Assembly: GCA_963975425.1 (NCBI GenBank) | Contig: CAXBGS010000008.1 | Span: 248,001-312,000, forward strand | Source: CAXBGS01 sp963975425 | GTDB lineage: Bacteria; Planctomycetota; Planctomycetia; Pirellulales; Pirellulaceae | DNA length: 64,000 nt | Direction: 5' to 3' | Part shown: in pieces, positions 26,145 to 33,923 of the stretch | Numbering within the stretch: the first letter of the stretch is position 1 | How the letters are laid out: every line of letters begins with the position of its first letter | Notes under the pieces: generated by a model | What the model was told of the DNA's origin: nothing | The model's input: the letters and a program-made list of their open reading frames with translations, nothing else | The model's database searches: none | Position numbers and translations under genes: made by a program

Positions 26145-27110
26145 GTGGCGATTGAATTCAACTGCCCCCACTGCGGCAGCGTCTTGCAGGTTCCCGATGA
26201 ATCAGCCGGCAAGTCGGCACTATGCCCAAAGTGCGAACAAGTCTCTTCGGTCCCGGACGCGGCCAATCACCCGCCTGACCGTGGCCAAATTCCACCCGGC
26301 AATCCACCGCAGCCGACACCACTGCAGCCCACATCGCCACAGTCCCGGCCGAATCCGTCACCCCACCTCGAATCGGCCAATCCGTTCGCGCCGCCTCCGT
26401 CCTCACGACAAAGTCCCGTGGATCCGACCTACGGCACCGGCACCATGACCGTGACGCCGGTGCAAGCGGGTGACGTTCTGAACTACGCGACCATGATCTG
26501 GAAAAACAATCTGGGGGTTCTGATCGGCGCGGCGGTCATCATCGTCCTGTTTTCAGCCTTCTTTTCGGGCATTAGCAGCGGCATCAGCGGGCTCATCAAG
26601 CAAGGCGGTAACCAAGAAATGGCGGCCGCGGTCGGCGTCGGGCTAAGCCTGCTGGACAACGCGATCCAATTGTTCCTGAATATTGGAATGACAAAATTGA
26701 CGTTGTCACTGTGCCGGGGGCGCGGCGGAACGATCGGAACACTGTTCAGCGGCGGCGACCGTTTTTTGCCGATCCTGGGCACCGGCATCATCGCATTTGT
26801 TGCGGTCGCGATAGGCTTTCTGATGCTGATCGTGCCCGGAATTTTGTTGCTGCTGTTTTTCTGGCCGTATTATTATTTGATCGTTGACCGCCAGTGCCCC
26901 GCGATGGAATCGTTTTCCGCGGCGTATGAAATCGCCAAGCCGAATGCGGGCAACACGGTACTGATTTGGTTATTGACGATGGCGATTGGCATCATCGGTT
27001 TCCTGGCTTTCTGTGTCGGTATCTTTGCCGCAATACCGCTAATCAGTGTCCTGTGGTCGACCTCCTACTTGATGATGCGAGGCGAATTGGCACCGCAACC
27101 GGTGCGGTGA
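26145..27110 (+). CDS. Zinc-ribbon membrane protein
   Basis: 321 residues from a GTG start. The N-terminus is a zinc ribbon with Cys7, Cys10, Cys27 and Cys30 (CPHC and CPKC), followed by a ~60-residue Pro/Ser/Gln-rich linker. The C-terminal half has four to six hydrophobic segments, including VLIGAAVIIVLFSAFFSGIS and VGIFAAIPLISVLWSTSYLM, resembling the DUF975/glycerophosphodiester-phosphodiesterase-associated membrane domain. Planctomycetes encode many zinc ribbon plus membrane proteins of unknown role. The start is supported by family-type MAIEFNCPHCG. No operon partner is obvious. Confidence 0.78.
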   Translation: MAIEFNCPHCGSVLQVPDESAGKSALCPKCEQVSSVPDAANHPPDRGQIPPGNPPQPTPLQPTSPQSRPNPSPHLESANPFAPPPSSRQSPVDPTYGTGTMTVTPVQAGDVLNYATMIWKNNLGVLIGAAVIIVLFSAFFSGISSGISGLIKQGGNQEMAAAVGVGLSLLDNAIQLFLNIGMTKLTLSLCRGRGGTIGTLFSGGDRFLPILGTGIIAFVAVAIGFLMLIVPGILLLLFFWPYYYLIVDRQCPAMESFSAAYEIAKPNAGNTVLIWLLTMAIGIIGFLAFCVGIFAAIPLISVLWSTSYLMMRGELAPQPVR

Positions 27111-27292
27111 TCACCTATTCATCGCCACCATGATTCCCGCTTTGATTTCTACCTTGATCTCTGCACCTTTTTTTGCCAGGTGTTCGTCCGACATCGCCAA
27201 AGCCGCTAGATTGGACGCATCCCTGCCGGTGCAGCATGTTCGAACTGGAACGCGTGTGCGCGATGAAATCATTCAAACGAGATCACGAAAAG

Positions 27293-28279
27293 ATGAATCG
27301 ATCGCCGAGGCTTGTTAGCGCCGTCATCGCGGCGGCCTGTTGCCTGTTCGTTATACAAACCGCGGTCGCGTGTCAGATCCCGGTCTTTCGGTATGCGCTG
27401 GAACGCTGGGCATCGGACAAATACGACGTGGTGATCCTGCACAAACACCCACTTAGCGAAAAAGATCAATCGCAAGTCGCAGCGGTGCAGGCCGACTCAT
27501 CACGCATGAACCCTGTCAATGCCAACGTTCGCGTCGTGAACGTATCCAACTCGGATGACCCGCTGATGACAAAGCTTTGGTCCGATCACGGTCAATCGGG
27601 CCAGCCGATCGCTGCGGTTCTGTATCCCGAACAAGCGGAAGACATTTCCGATCGACTTGCGCAAGTGATGCCTCTGGCGGCGATGTCACGACAGGAACTA
27701 TTCGATTCGCCCGCCCGAACAGAAATCGCGAAACGATTGCTGGCCGGAGAATCGGCCGTTTGGATTTTCGTTCCGTGTGGCCATCCCGAACAAGACGCTC
27801 AGGCGCTCGCAACCTTGAAACGTGAGATCCGCGTCAACGAAGAACGTCTGGAATTACCCAGCGATGAAGAGCTGGAATCGGATGACGTCTCGATCGAGGC
27901 GACGCACATCGAGCTGCGGATCGCGTTTTCGATTCTAACGGTCGACCGCGATGACCCGCGCGAGCAATTGCTGGTCAACACGCTGATGCGCAGCGAATCG
28001 GACCTACAGTCGCTCGACCAACCGATGGCGTTTCCAGTGCTCGGTCGAGGTCGCGTGTTGTACGCGTTGGTCGGCCAAGGTATCTCGACCGATACGATCG
28101 CGATGGCATCCAGTTTTGTCGCCGGACCCTGCTCGTGTCAGGTCAAGAATTTAAATCCCGGATTCGATTTGCTGCTGTCGGTCGACTGGGAAGAACACTT
28201 GGCCGGTCCCAAGCTGAGCAAAGAGTTACCCGACGAATCGGCCGAACCGATATTGCTGACCATTCCGCCAGGACGATAG
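27293..28279 (+). CDS. Conserved envelope protein of unknown function
   Basis: 328 residues from the ATG at 27293; an ATG at 27263 would add ten residues. A hydrophobic leader (AVIAAACCLFVIQTAVAC) ends in a cysteine that may be lipidated. Right after it comes QIPVFRYALERWASDKYDVV, which I take to be the conserved core of a planctomycete family. Further on, WIFVPCGHPEQDAQ and SFVAGPCSCQVKN contain cysteines that could pair. There are no known catalytic motifs, and the pattern of beta strands and acidic helix (LPSDEELESDDVS) suggests a soluble periplasmic domain. It converges on the stator-like operon. Its stop is in a 17-bp repeat. Confidence 0.65.
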   Translation: MNRSPRLVSAVIAAACCLFVIQTAVACQIPVFRYALERWASDKYDVVILHKHPLSEKDQSQVAAVQADSSRMNPVNANVRVVNVSNSDDPLMTKLWSDHGQSGQPIAAVLYPEQAEDISDRLAQVMPLAAMSRQELFDSPARTEIAKRLLAGESAVWIFVPCGHPEQDAQALATLKREIRVNEERLELPSDEELESDDVSIEATHIELRIAFSILTVDRDDPREQLLVNTLMRSESDLQSLDQPMAFPVLGRGRVLYALVGQGISTDTIAMASSFVAGPCSCQVKNLNPGFDLLLSVDWEEHLAGPKLSKELPDESAEPILLTIPPGR

Positions 28280-28307
28280 CAGGAACTCGGCGATAGCAGG
28301 AGCTCGG
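28274..28307. repeat. 17-bp direct repeat, 2 units plus part, over a stop codon
   Basis: Units at 28274 and 28291 with a partial third. The first contains the TAG stop (28277-28279) of the envelope protein gene, and the TAG is copied in the second. Confidence 0.82.
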
Positions 28308-28319
28308 CGATAACGGGCC

Positions 28320-28367
28320 GATCTACTGCGGATCCTACTGTGCGTCCTACTGTGCGTCCTACTGAGC
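28320..28367. repeat. 12-bp direct repeat, 4 units, over a stop codon
   Basis: Units start at 28320, 28332, 28344 and 28356. The last contains the stop codon of the minus-strand gene ending at 28359, so the stop is repeated in phase downstream. Confidence 0.88.
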
Positions 28368-29411
28368 ATTGGAACGACTTCCTCTGGGGCTGGCCGTGAT
28401 CGGATAGTCCATCTTTAGCGGCCGACCGGCGGTTGCAAACCCTTTGGCATACAGATGCTCTTTCATCATGCGAAATGCGGCAAAGCTGTCCGGATAGACC
28501 CAAACGGTGACGGTCGTTGTGGCCGGATCGAGGCCTGCCAGTTCGATATCCAGAACACTTTGGCCCGACTTGATGTGCTCGATCGGTTCTCCGTGCGGCT
28601 CACTTAGCGGTTCCATCACGATCTGTTCGAGTTGCAATGTGGTTCCGAACCCGATGCGTCCGCCCTGGTTGACCAGTCCTTGTTGTTTGTGAATTCGCAG
28701 ACTTGCGATATAGCCGCGAATCGGCCCAATTGTGTCTCCCTGCACACCGGTGCGCGAACCCTTCACGGCTCGCTGCAGGACGGCGCCGACTTCGTTGGCC
28801 AGTTGCTTGACCGGGACATAGGAAACTCGGTTGCCCTTGAGCCGAAAGTGTATCTCTTCACCAAAGACCGTTTTTGCCATCGGCGTGGGAAGATGTTCGA
28901 CGGCCACCACCGGCGCGTTCTGTTCACTCAACCGTTTGCTTTCCCCTTGCAGTTTGGCAAGCTGGACATTCAGTTTTTCGTGTCGGCTGGACCGACTGGC
29001 CGCGAGTGTCGCTTGTTGATCGAGCCGTTCCTTTTCGGCATTCCACGCGTCGTTGGCTTCGGACAGCAGATCCAACAGTGCCGCACGTTGTCGCCGTTTC
29101 AGTTCGATCTGTTGATCGTACTGGACGATTCTGTTTTCGAACCGGTGCGAATCCGCCTGTGCGGACGCCGCTCGCATGGCGAATGATGCGAGGGTTTGCA
29201 TTTGCTGGTCGGTAGCCCTCGATTCATCGGCTTGAACGAGCTTGGATTCTTCTAAATCTAATTCTTGTTGAATCTGGTCCATCACTTGTTGCGACTGTGT
29301 GCCCAACACGACGACCAAGATGATCAAAATGCCGACCAGATTGGCGACGATATCCAAAAAGGAATCGTGGCCCATTTCCAGCTTCGAACGTTTTTTACGC
29401 GATCCGCTCAT
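28359..29411 (-). CDS. ExbD/MotB-like single-helix protein with carboxylate (stator B-type)
   Basis: 350 residues. A short basic N-terminus leads to one membrane helix starting FLDIVANLVGILIILVVVLG. Asp20 sits at its beginning, where ExbD, TolR and MotB carry the proton-binding Asp. A coiled coil (about 45-165) and a C-terminal mixed domain follow (FRLKGNRVSYVPVKQLANEV to the end, with an ELAGLDPATTTVTVWVYP strand pair). It lacks an obvious OmpA-like peptidoglycan-binding motif and is longer than ExbD (~140). It is the third gene of an operon; its ATG overlaps the upstream stop by four bases. It probably couples ion flow through the channel subunit to work in the periplasm. Confidence 0.72.
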   Translation of the reverse strand: MSGSRKKRSKLEMGHDSFLDIVANLVGILIILVVVLGTQSQQVMDQIQQELDLEESKLVQADESRATDQQMQTLASFAMRAASAQADSHRFENRIVQYDQQIELKRRQRAALLDLLSEANDAWNAEKERLDQQATLAASRSSRHEKLNVQLAKLQGESKRLSEQNAPVVAVEHLPTPMAKTVFGEEIHFRLKGNRVSYVPVKQLANEVGAVLQRAVKGSRTGVQGDTIGPIRGYIASLRIHKQQGLVNQGGRIGFGTTLQLEQIVMEPLSEPHGEPIEHIKSGQSVLDIELAGLDPATTTVTVWVYPDSFAAFRMMKEHLYAKGFATAGRPLKMDYPITASPRGSRSNAQ

Positions 29412-31492
29412 TGGAAAGCCCTTCCTTGGACATCGACACCGCTGCCGTTCATCAAAGTTCGAATCTGATGGAACCTGGCTTCGCCGCCGGTCATCACGTC
29501 GACCTCTAACCGTGGTTGCCAGCGTCCACCAGGAATCGCAGCGCCCCAGCGTTCGATCCGGCTGCGAACGGAAGTCGCCATTTCCAGTGTGGCTCGCATG
29601 ACGTCGCCGTCGTCGAGTCCGAAAATCTCAGTCGCGGCTTCCTGCCGAGACGGCAGCAACACCAATCGATCGGGATAGCACTGCATACGAATGGTCCTGA
29701 CGATTGCGTTGCCATGCGACCGGGCCACGCTTGGTGGCAGCGCCCAATCGGCGCCTTGTCGCTTCAGCGCCGTGGCCGCTTTGCCCGCTGAAACAGACAT
29801 CGACGGGGGTGGCCGGGATGGTGAGGCATCGTCCGGATCCGCTGACGGCGGGACCGATGACCCGGGCCGAGTCGAGCTTGCGCCGCGAGAATCGCCCATG
29901 GTCGGCACGGGACTGGCCGCCTGGCTGCTGCCGCTCGGCTGGTTCTGACCACTCGGCTGGTTCTGACCACTCTGTTCTTGCGAACTTTGCGAGTCGGCCG
30001 CTTGCATCGAGTCCTGGCCGCCAGAGTCCATACTTTTCTCGCCGCGCATAATCGCCGCGACTTCGCGTTGGGCGGATTCCAGCGTGCCGGTTGCCCCGGC
30101 GAGTTGATCCGGCGCCGGACTTGTCGCGTTTTGAGTCGATGGAGATGCAGCGTTCTCGGCGGGTGTTCCCAAATCTGCGGCAGTGCCGGATGGGTAGGGT
30201 CCGAAACGGTCGGCGGCGGCAAATTCGTTGGTGCGAGTCGGCGCGGGCTGAAGACTATTTTGGGCTGAAAATTGGTTGGGCGAGTTCGCGGAGAGAGCGC
30301 CAGGCCCCACAGTATTGGGGTTCGGAGTGTTCAGATCATCGATCGCGGACCGGAACCGATCGTCCATCTGCCGCGACGCTGCGTTCGAGACTGTCGGATT
30401 GCCGCCATAGTTGGCGTTGAGATCCCGCAAGTCGTCGCTTGATCGGAAACCACTTGCGCGTCCTTCGCGTCCGAGCGCCTTGGCCGACAAGGTTGGAAAA
30501 CGACGTCCCGAACGAGACGATCCGCGACGATAGTCGTTTCCAAATCCACCGCCGCCACTGCCACCGCGGGCGGCGATCGCGTTTCGCGCCAACTGTTGCT
30601 GGACCGCCTCGCGCACCGCGAGCGCGACCAATTCCTTCAGTCTTGGGTCGGGTTGATTGAACGCCAATTTCACATCGGCGGGAACCATTTCATATCCGAA
30701 TTGATCGTCCCAATCTCGCATGGCTCTGCGAGCGGCAAAGTAAGCATCGATGCCGTCGGGGCGAACGACCAACATCGGATATGGTGCGACATCGTCGCCG
30801 TACTCTTTCATGGCGTGATGCCGAACGATTCGCAGCGCGGCATCGAGCGGGTTGGCGGACATTTCGCTATCTAAAAGCTGCTGCAGCGAGATCCGCGTGC
30901 CTTCGGGTTGAATCAACAGACCTTCGGCGTCGCATTCCAAATAAATCGGTCGGCGATCGGTGCCATTGGGGCCTTTGTGCGGAACGATGACGACTCGCGG
31001 CGATGTGTCACCTTTCTCTTTCCGCAGTGATTCCAGTTTTTTAGATTCCTGGTCAATCTGTTTTTCTAGCTCGGCTAGAGTCTGCTCATCGACCTTGTTG
31101 ACCGGCTTGGTCCCGGTCGCCATTTCGACTTCATCACTTAGTCGTTTCAGGTCTGCCTTGATGCGCTCAATATGCGATTCCAAGTGCGTCAGTTGATCTT
31201 TGCGTTCGCCCAGTTCTGTCGTCTGCGCATCACGAAAAGCGATCAACTGGTTCAAGCGGAACTGTTCTTCTTCGATCATCGATGCCGCGGCATCGGCGGC
31301 CAACTTGGGCTGTTGCGTCTGGACCGGCTTAGCCTTGGACTTGGACTTGCTTGCCTTGTGAGCTTCGGCTGCATCGGTAGCGTTTTGCGCAACCAAAGCC
31401 AGCAGCAAAATCAGCGTTCCAAGCGTGCAAACGAGCACTGCGAGGAAGGGGAATAGTGAAGGCGAAAGCCCCGGGCGCCTGCGCCGACTCAT
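29408..31492 (-). CDS. Large single-helix partner of the TolQ-like channel (no membrane Asp)
   Basis: 694 residues. The N-terminal helix (SLFPFLAVLVCTLGTLILLL) has the placement of an ExbD/TolR helix but no acidic residue in it. Next come a coiled coil (about 45-165), a conserved-looking domain (PIYLECDAEGLLIQPEGTRI to PADVKLAFNQP), a long Ser/Pro/Gln/Gly-rich disordered region (about 310-590) with GQNQPSG repeats, and a C-terminal domain (ALPPSVARSHGNAIVRTIRM onwards). The middle gene of the operon, its ends overlap both neighbours by four bases. I infer a second B-type subunit that transmits force but does not bind the ion. No named family is recognised. Confidence 0.7.
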   Translation of the reverse strand: MSRRRRPGLSPSLFPFLAVLVCTLGTLILLLALVAQNATDAAEAHKASKSKSKAKPVQTQQPKLAADAAASMIEEEQFRLNQLIAFRDAQTTELGERKDQLTHLESHIERIKADLKRLSDEVEMATGTKPVNKVDEQTLAELEKQIDQESKKLESLRKEKGDTSPRVVIVPHKGPNGTDRRPIYLECDAEGLLIQPEGTRISLQQLLDSEMSANPLDAALRIVRHHAMKEYGDDVAPYPMLVVRPDGIDAYFAARRAMRDWDDQFGYEMVPADVKLAFNQPDPRLKELVALAVREAVQQQLARNAIAARGGSGGGGFGNDYRRGSSRSGRRFPTLSAKALGREGRASGFRSSDDLRDLNANYGGNPTVSNAASRQMDDRFRSAIDDLNTPNPNTVGPGALSANSPNQFSAQNSLQPAPTRTNEFAAADRFGPYPSGTAADLGTPAENAASPSTQNATSPAPDQLAGATGTLESAQREVAAIMRGEKSMDSGGQDSMQAADSQSSQEQSGQNQPSGQNQPSGSSQAASPVPTMGDSRGASSTRPGSSVPPSADPDDASPSRPPPSMSVSAGKAATALKRQGADWALPPSVARSHGNAIVRTIRMQCYPDRLVLLPSRQEAATEIFGLDDGDVMRATLEMATSVRSRIERWGAAIPGGRWQPRLEVDVMTGGEARFHQIRTLMNGSGVDVQGRAFQ

Positions 31493-32913
31493 GCCGCACG
31501 CCTTGCGTGGGACGGACGAGATTCGCGCGATTGCGCAAGTTCAACCGATAAAACATCCACCGCTCGGGCGAGAATCCGCATGGCATCGGACATTCCGTCG
31601 CCGGCCGCGGCGGAGACGCTGCGATCGATCGCGGCGTTGGTTTCCTGCAGTCGTTTCAGGTTCGCATCCAGTGAGGATTGCGCGGACAAAATCGCGCCGG
31701 TCTGTTCGTTGACTCGTTCGATATGGTCGTAATGCGCCGACAACCGCTGGCCCTGCGACGCCAGCAGTTCGTGGTGTGACGCGAGCAGATCGGCATCTCG
31801 CGAAATCGTTTCCTGCAGTTGCGTCAGCTGTTGTTGCAACCGGTCGCTCGCGATACGTGCGGACTGTTCGATCGCATCGGCGTGCGACATCAACGCGGGT
31901 TTGAACGTTTGTTCGATCGTCGCGGCGATGTTGTTACCGTGTGCCTGCTGAGTCTCTTGCCATTGGGATTGCGCTTCATCAATCGTTTCTCGCCACAGCT
32001 TCGTTTGACCCGCAAGTGACTCGGCCACCGCGGCACGGATGCCTTCGCAAAGGTCCGTAACGAGAGTGGTTTGGTTGTCCGATGCATCATCGCTGGGCAG
32101 GTAACTGCTGATCAGATGACCAACCCGCGCGTCGATCTGGCCCAACAGTCGCTGTTCGCTTTGCTCGACAGGGTGCTGCAGAAAGATCGCGACGACCGAC
32201 AAGACCAGTCCCAACGCCGTGGTATCAAACGCGACGTACAAACCACTTTTCAGCCGGTCGACCGCTGCGGTTCCGTCGGTGAAGTCCAACCCGCCAAGCG
32301 TTTGCGTGATCCCGATGACGGTACCGAGAAACCCCAGCATGGGAATCGCCCACACGATGATACGGACCAGTCCAAGTGAATCGTGCGCCTGATCGGCGTC
32401 TCGACCGGAAAGTTCGCGCAGGTCATCGGCCAAATGTTTGGTGGTCCCGCGTTGTGATTGACGGGTCAGCAGTTCGTCCAACCGACGCACCAACGCACCG
32501 GCCCGCGTGGCCCGTGGCAATCCAGCGATTGCATGTTGCCAGTGGCGCGCGACATAGCCGGCGTCGTGTTCGTTTTTCCAGCGTGCTGCGGGTGAAGTGT
32601 CGAATTGCCGAGGCGCCAGATCCTCATCACGCGTCGTTTCCAGTCGATCCCACTCGCCAGAGATCACCATCCATTTGCCCGCCAGGATGGCCGCTGCAAT
32701 CCAGAACAGCACCGTCGCTGCGACCGCGACGGGGTGTCCGAGAAAGTATCGCTGCAGCGGCGGCCAGGCCGTGAAATGGACGACGGCGTAAAACAGTCCG
32801 GCCACGCCGATTCCTGCCGCGACCGACAGCAGACCGACCCGGGATCGAGTCTCGGTGGTTTGCGAGCGCGATTTTGTGACGGGTTCGCCTCGTTTGTCGC
32901 TTCTCACGGCCAC
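31489..32913 (-). CDS. MotA/TolQ/ExbB-family proton channel protein
   Basis: 474 residues from a GTG start. Four membrane segments are visible: about 26-48, 62-84, 184-208 and 225-247. The third and fourth carry the MotA/TolQ/ExbB signature, WAIPMLGFLGTVIGITQTLG and LYVAFDTTALGLVLSVVAIF. A long cytoplasmic helical tail follows (residues 250-474, heptad-like, with QQQLTQLQETISRDADLLAS), longer than in TolQ or ExbB and closer in layout to ZorA-type or MotA-type proteins. It should form the pentameric ion channel around the helices of the two downstream proteins. First gene of the operon. The ion and the load are unknown. Confidence 0.85.
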   Translation of the reverse strand: MAVRSDKRGEPVTKSRSQTTETRSRVGLLSVAAGIGVAGLFYAVVHFTAWPPLQRYFLGHPVAVAATVLFWIAAAILAGKWMVISGEWDRLETTRDEDLAPRQFDTSPAARWKNEHDAGYVARHWQHAIAGLPRATRAGALVRRLDELLTRQSQRGTTKHLADDLRELSGRDADQAHDSLGLVRIIVWAIPMLGFLGTVIGITQTLGGLDFTDGTAAVDRLKSGLYVAFDTTALGLVLSVVAIFLQHPVEQSEQRLLGQIDARVGHLISSYLPSDDASDNQTTLVTDLCEGIRAAVAESLAGQTKLWRETIDEAQSQWQETQQAHGNNIAATIEQTFKPALMSHADAIEQSARIASDRLQQQLTQLQETISRDADLLASHHELLASQGQRLSAHYDHIERVNEQTGAILSAQSSLDANLKRLQETNAAIDRSVSAAAGDGMSDAMRILARAVDVLSVELAQSRESRPSHARRAA

Positions 32914-33456
32914 AGCCTCTTACTTGCTGATGCAGGGATGGATCGACGCCAACGAACTCGCAATCAAGCGAGCACAGCGCCGCTCGTTTGATCGACCGTC
33001 ACGACCCGATCGCTTTACCTAATCGTCAAAATTGCACGCCGGTTCAGTTTCACGCAGCCACATGGCAAGCGTGGCGAATTCCGTGAGAACTGGTTCGCTT
33101 GCACTGTGCCGTCCGCCCGAGATCGACAGTCGTCCAGTGCGGTTTTCAGTCGTCCAAACCAATTCCCAGCAATCTGAGCCAGTTCCCGGCAAGCTGAGCC
33201 AGATCCCAGCAATCTGAGCCACATCACGGCAATCCAGCCCGGGGCATAACGTTCCTGACTCTGGGTCACCGACAAGCCCCGGTCACCGGTGAGCCGGGGT
33301 TACCGGTGAGCACGCGTCAGGGGTGATCTTGCGTCTGGTGTCGGCTGAGAGTTAAGACCGGATACAGCCAAACAGAGCACCGGATACGCCCAACAGAGCG
33401 ACGACCAAGAGTCGAGAAAGCACGCTGACAATTTTTCCACAGGCAAAAGGTCATTC
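32914..33456. other. Divergent intergenic region with repeats and inverted repeat
   Basis: Promoter region for the stator-like operon (minus) and the small secreted protein (plus). It contains the 20-bp repeat at 33165, and a GC-rich inverted repeat at 33277-33299 (outer CCCCGG/CCGGGG around a TCACCGGTGA palindrome), with part of it repeated at once downstream. No gene seen. Confidence 0.55.
33165..33228. repeat. 20-bp direct repeat, 3 units
   Basis: Units with the core CAATCTGAGCC start at 33165, 33185 and 33205, with a decayed fourth. Each unit differs at two to four bases. Confidence 0.85.
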
Positions 33457-33891
33457 ATGCGATCGTTCAGATCTCACTTCATCCTTCCCGCGATGCTGAT
33501 CATCGGTATCGCCTCGGTGGCCACCAGCCAGTCGCCAACATCACTCGGATTGCCCTCGCCGGGAGCCGAAATCAGCGAAAATCCTGCTCCGATCGGAATG
33601 TCGAGCTCGGCCGGGGTGGCGATGAGTGCTGCGGCGGGTCGTATTGCCCAGGCCGATCATGTGGGTGCTGCGGGCGACATGATCGGTTTTTCCCATGCTG
33701 ACGGTTCGGGAACTCAGACAATTACGCTGGTTGATACCGGAAAATCCTGGATGGCCGTGTATCATATCGATAGGTCGGGGAAGATCCGGCTGGTTAGCAG
33801 TCGCCCGATCGACGCTGATTTTTCATTGCAATTAAACGCCACCTCGCCGCTGCCGGACGAAATCCGCGGAATCGGTCGCGCGAGGAAATAG
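33457..33891 (+). CDS. Small secreted hypothetical protein
   Basis: 144 residues. The leader SHFILPAMLIIGIASVATSQ is a plausible signal peptide. The middle is Ala/Gly/Ser-rich (GVAMSAAAGRIAQADHVGAA). The C-terminal half looks folded, with TQTITLVDTGKSWMAVYHID and IDADFSLQLNATSPLPDEIR. I recognise no family; the strand-rich VDTGKSWMAVYHID could be a small beta-propeller or sheet motif. It precedes the HTH-membrane gene by 32 bases on the same strand and may be co-transcribed with it. The start is the only ATG that gives a signal peptide. Confidence 0.6.
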   Translation: MRSFRSHFILPAMLIIGIASVATSQSPTSLGLPSPGAEISENPAPIGMSSSAGVAMSAAAGRIAQADHVGAAGDMIGFSHADGSGTQTITLVDTGKSWMAVYHIDRSGKIRLVSSRPIDADFSLQLNATSPLPDEIRGIGRARK

Positions 33892-33923
33892 GCCGACGCC
33901 TAGATTCCGGAGCCGAAACCCGA

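Noticed and set aside
28359..32913. Zorya-type defence system (ZorA/ZorB)
   Set aside because: The channel protein with a long tail and a MotB-like partner resemble ZorA/ZorB in outline, but no helicase, nuclease or other Zorya gene is adjacent, there are two different B-type proteins, and the setting is housekeeping and envelope genes.
33277..33299. GC-rich inverted repeat as a terminator
   Set aside because: No T-run follows on either strand, and no transcript ends there, since both neighbours start away from this region.
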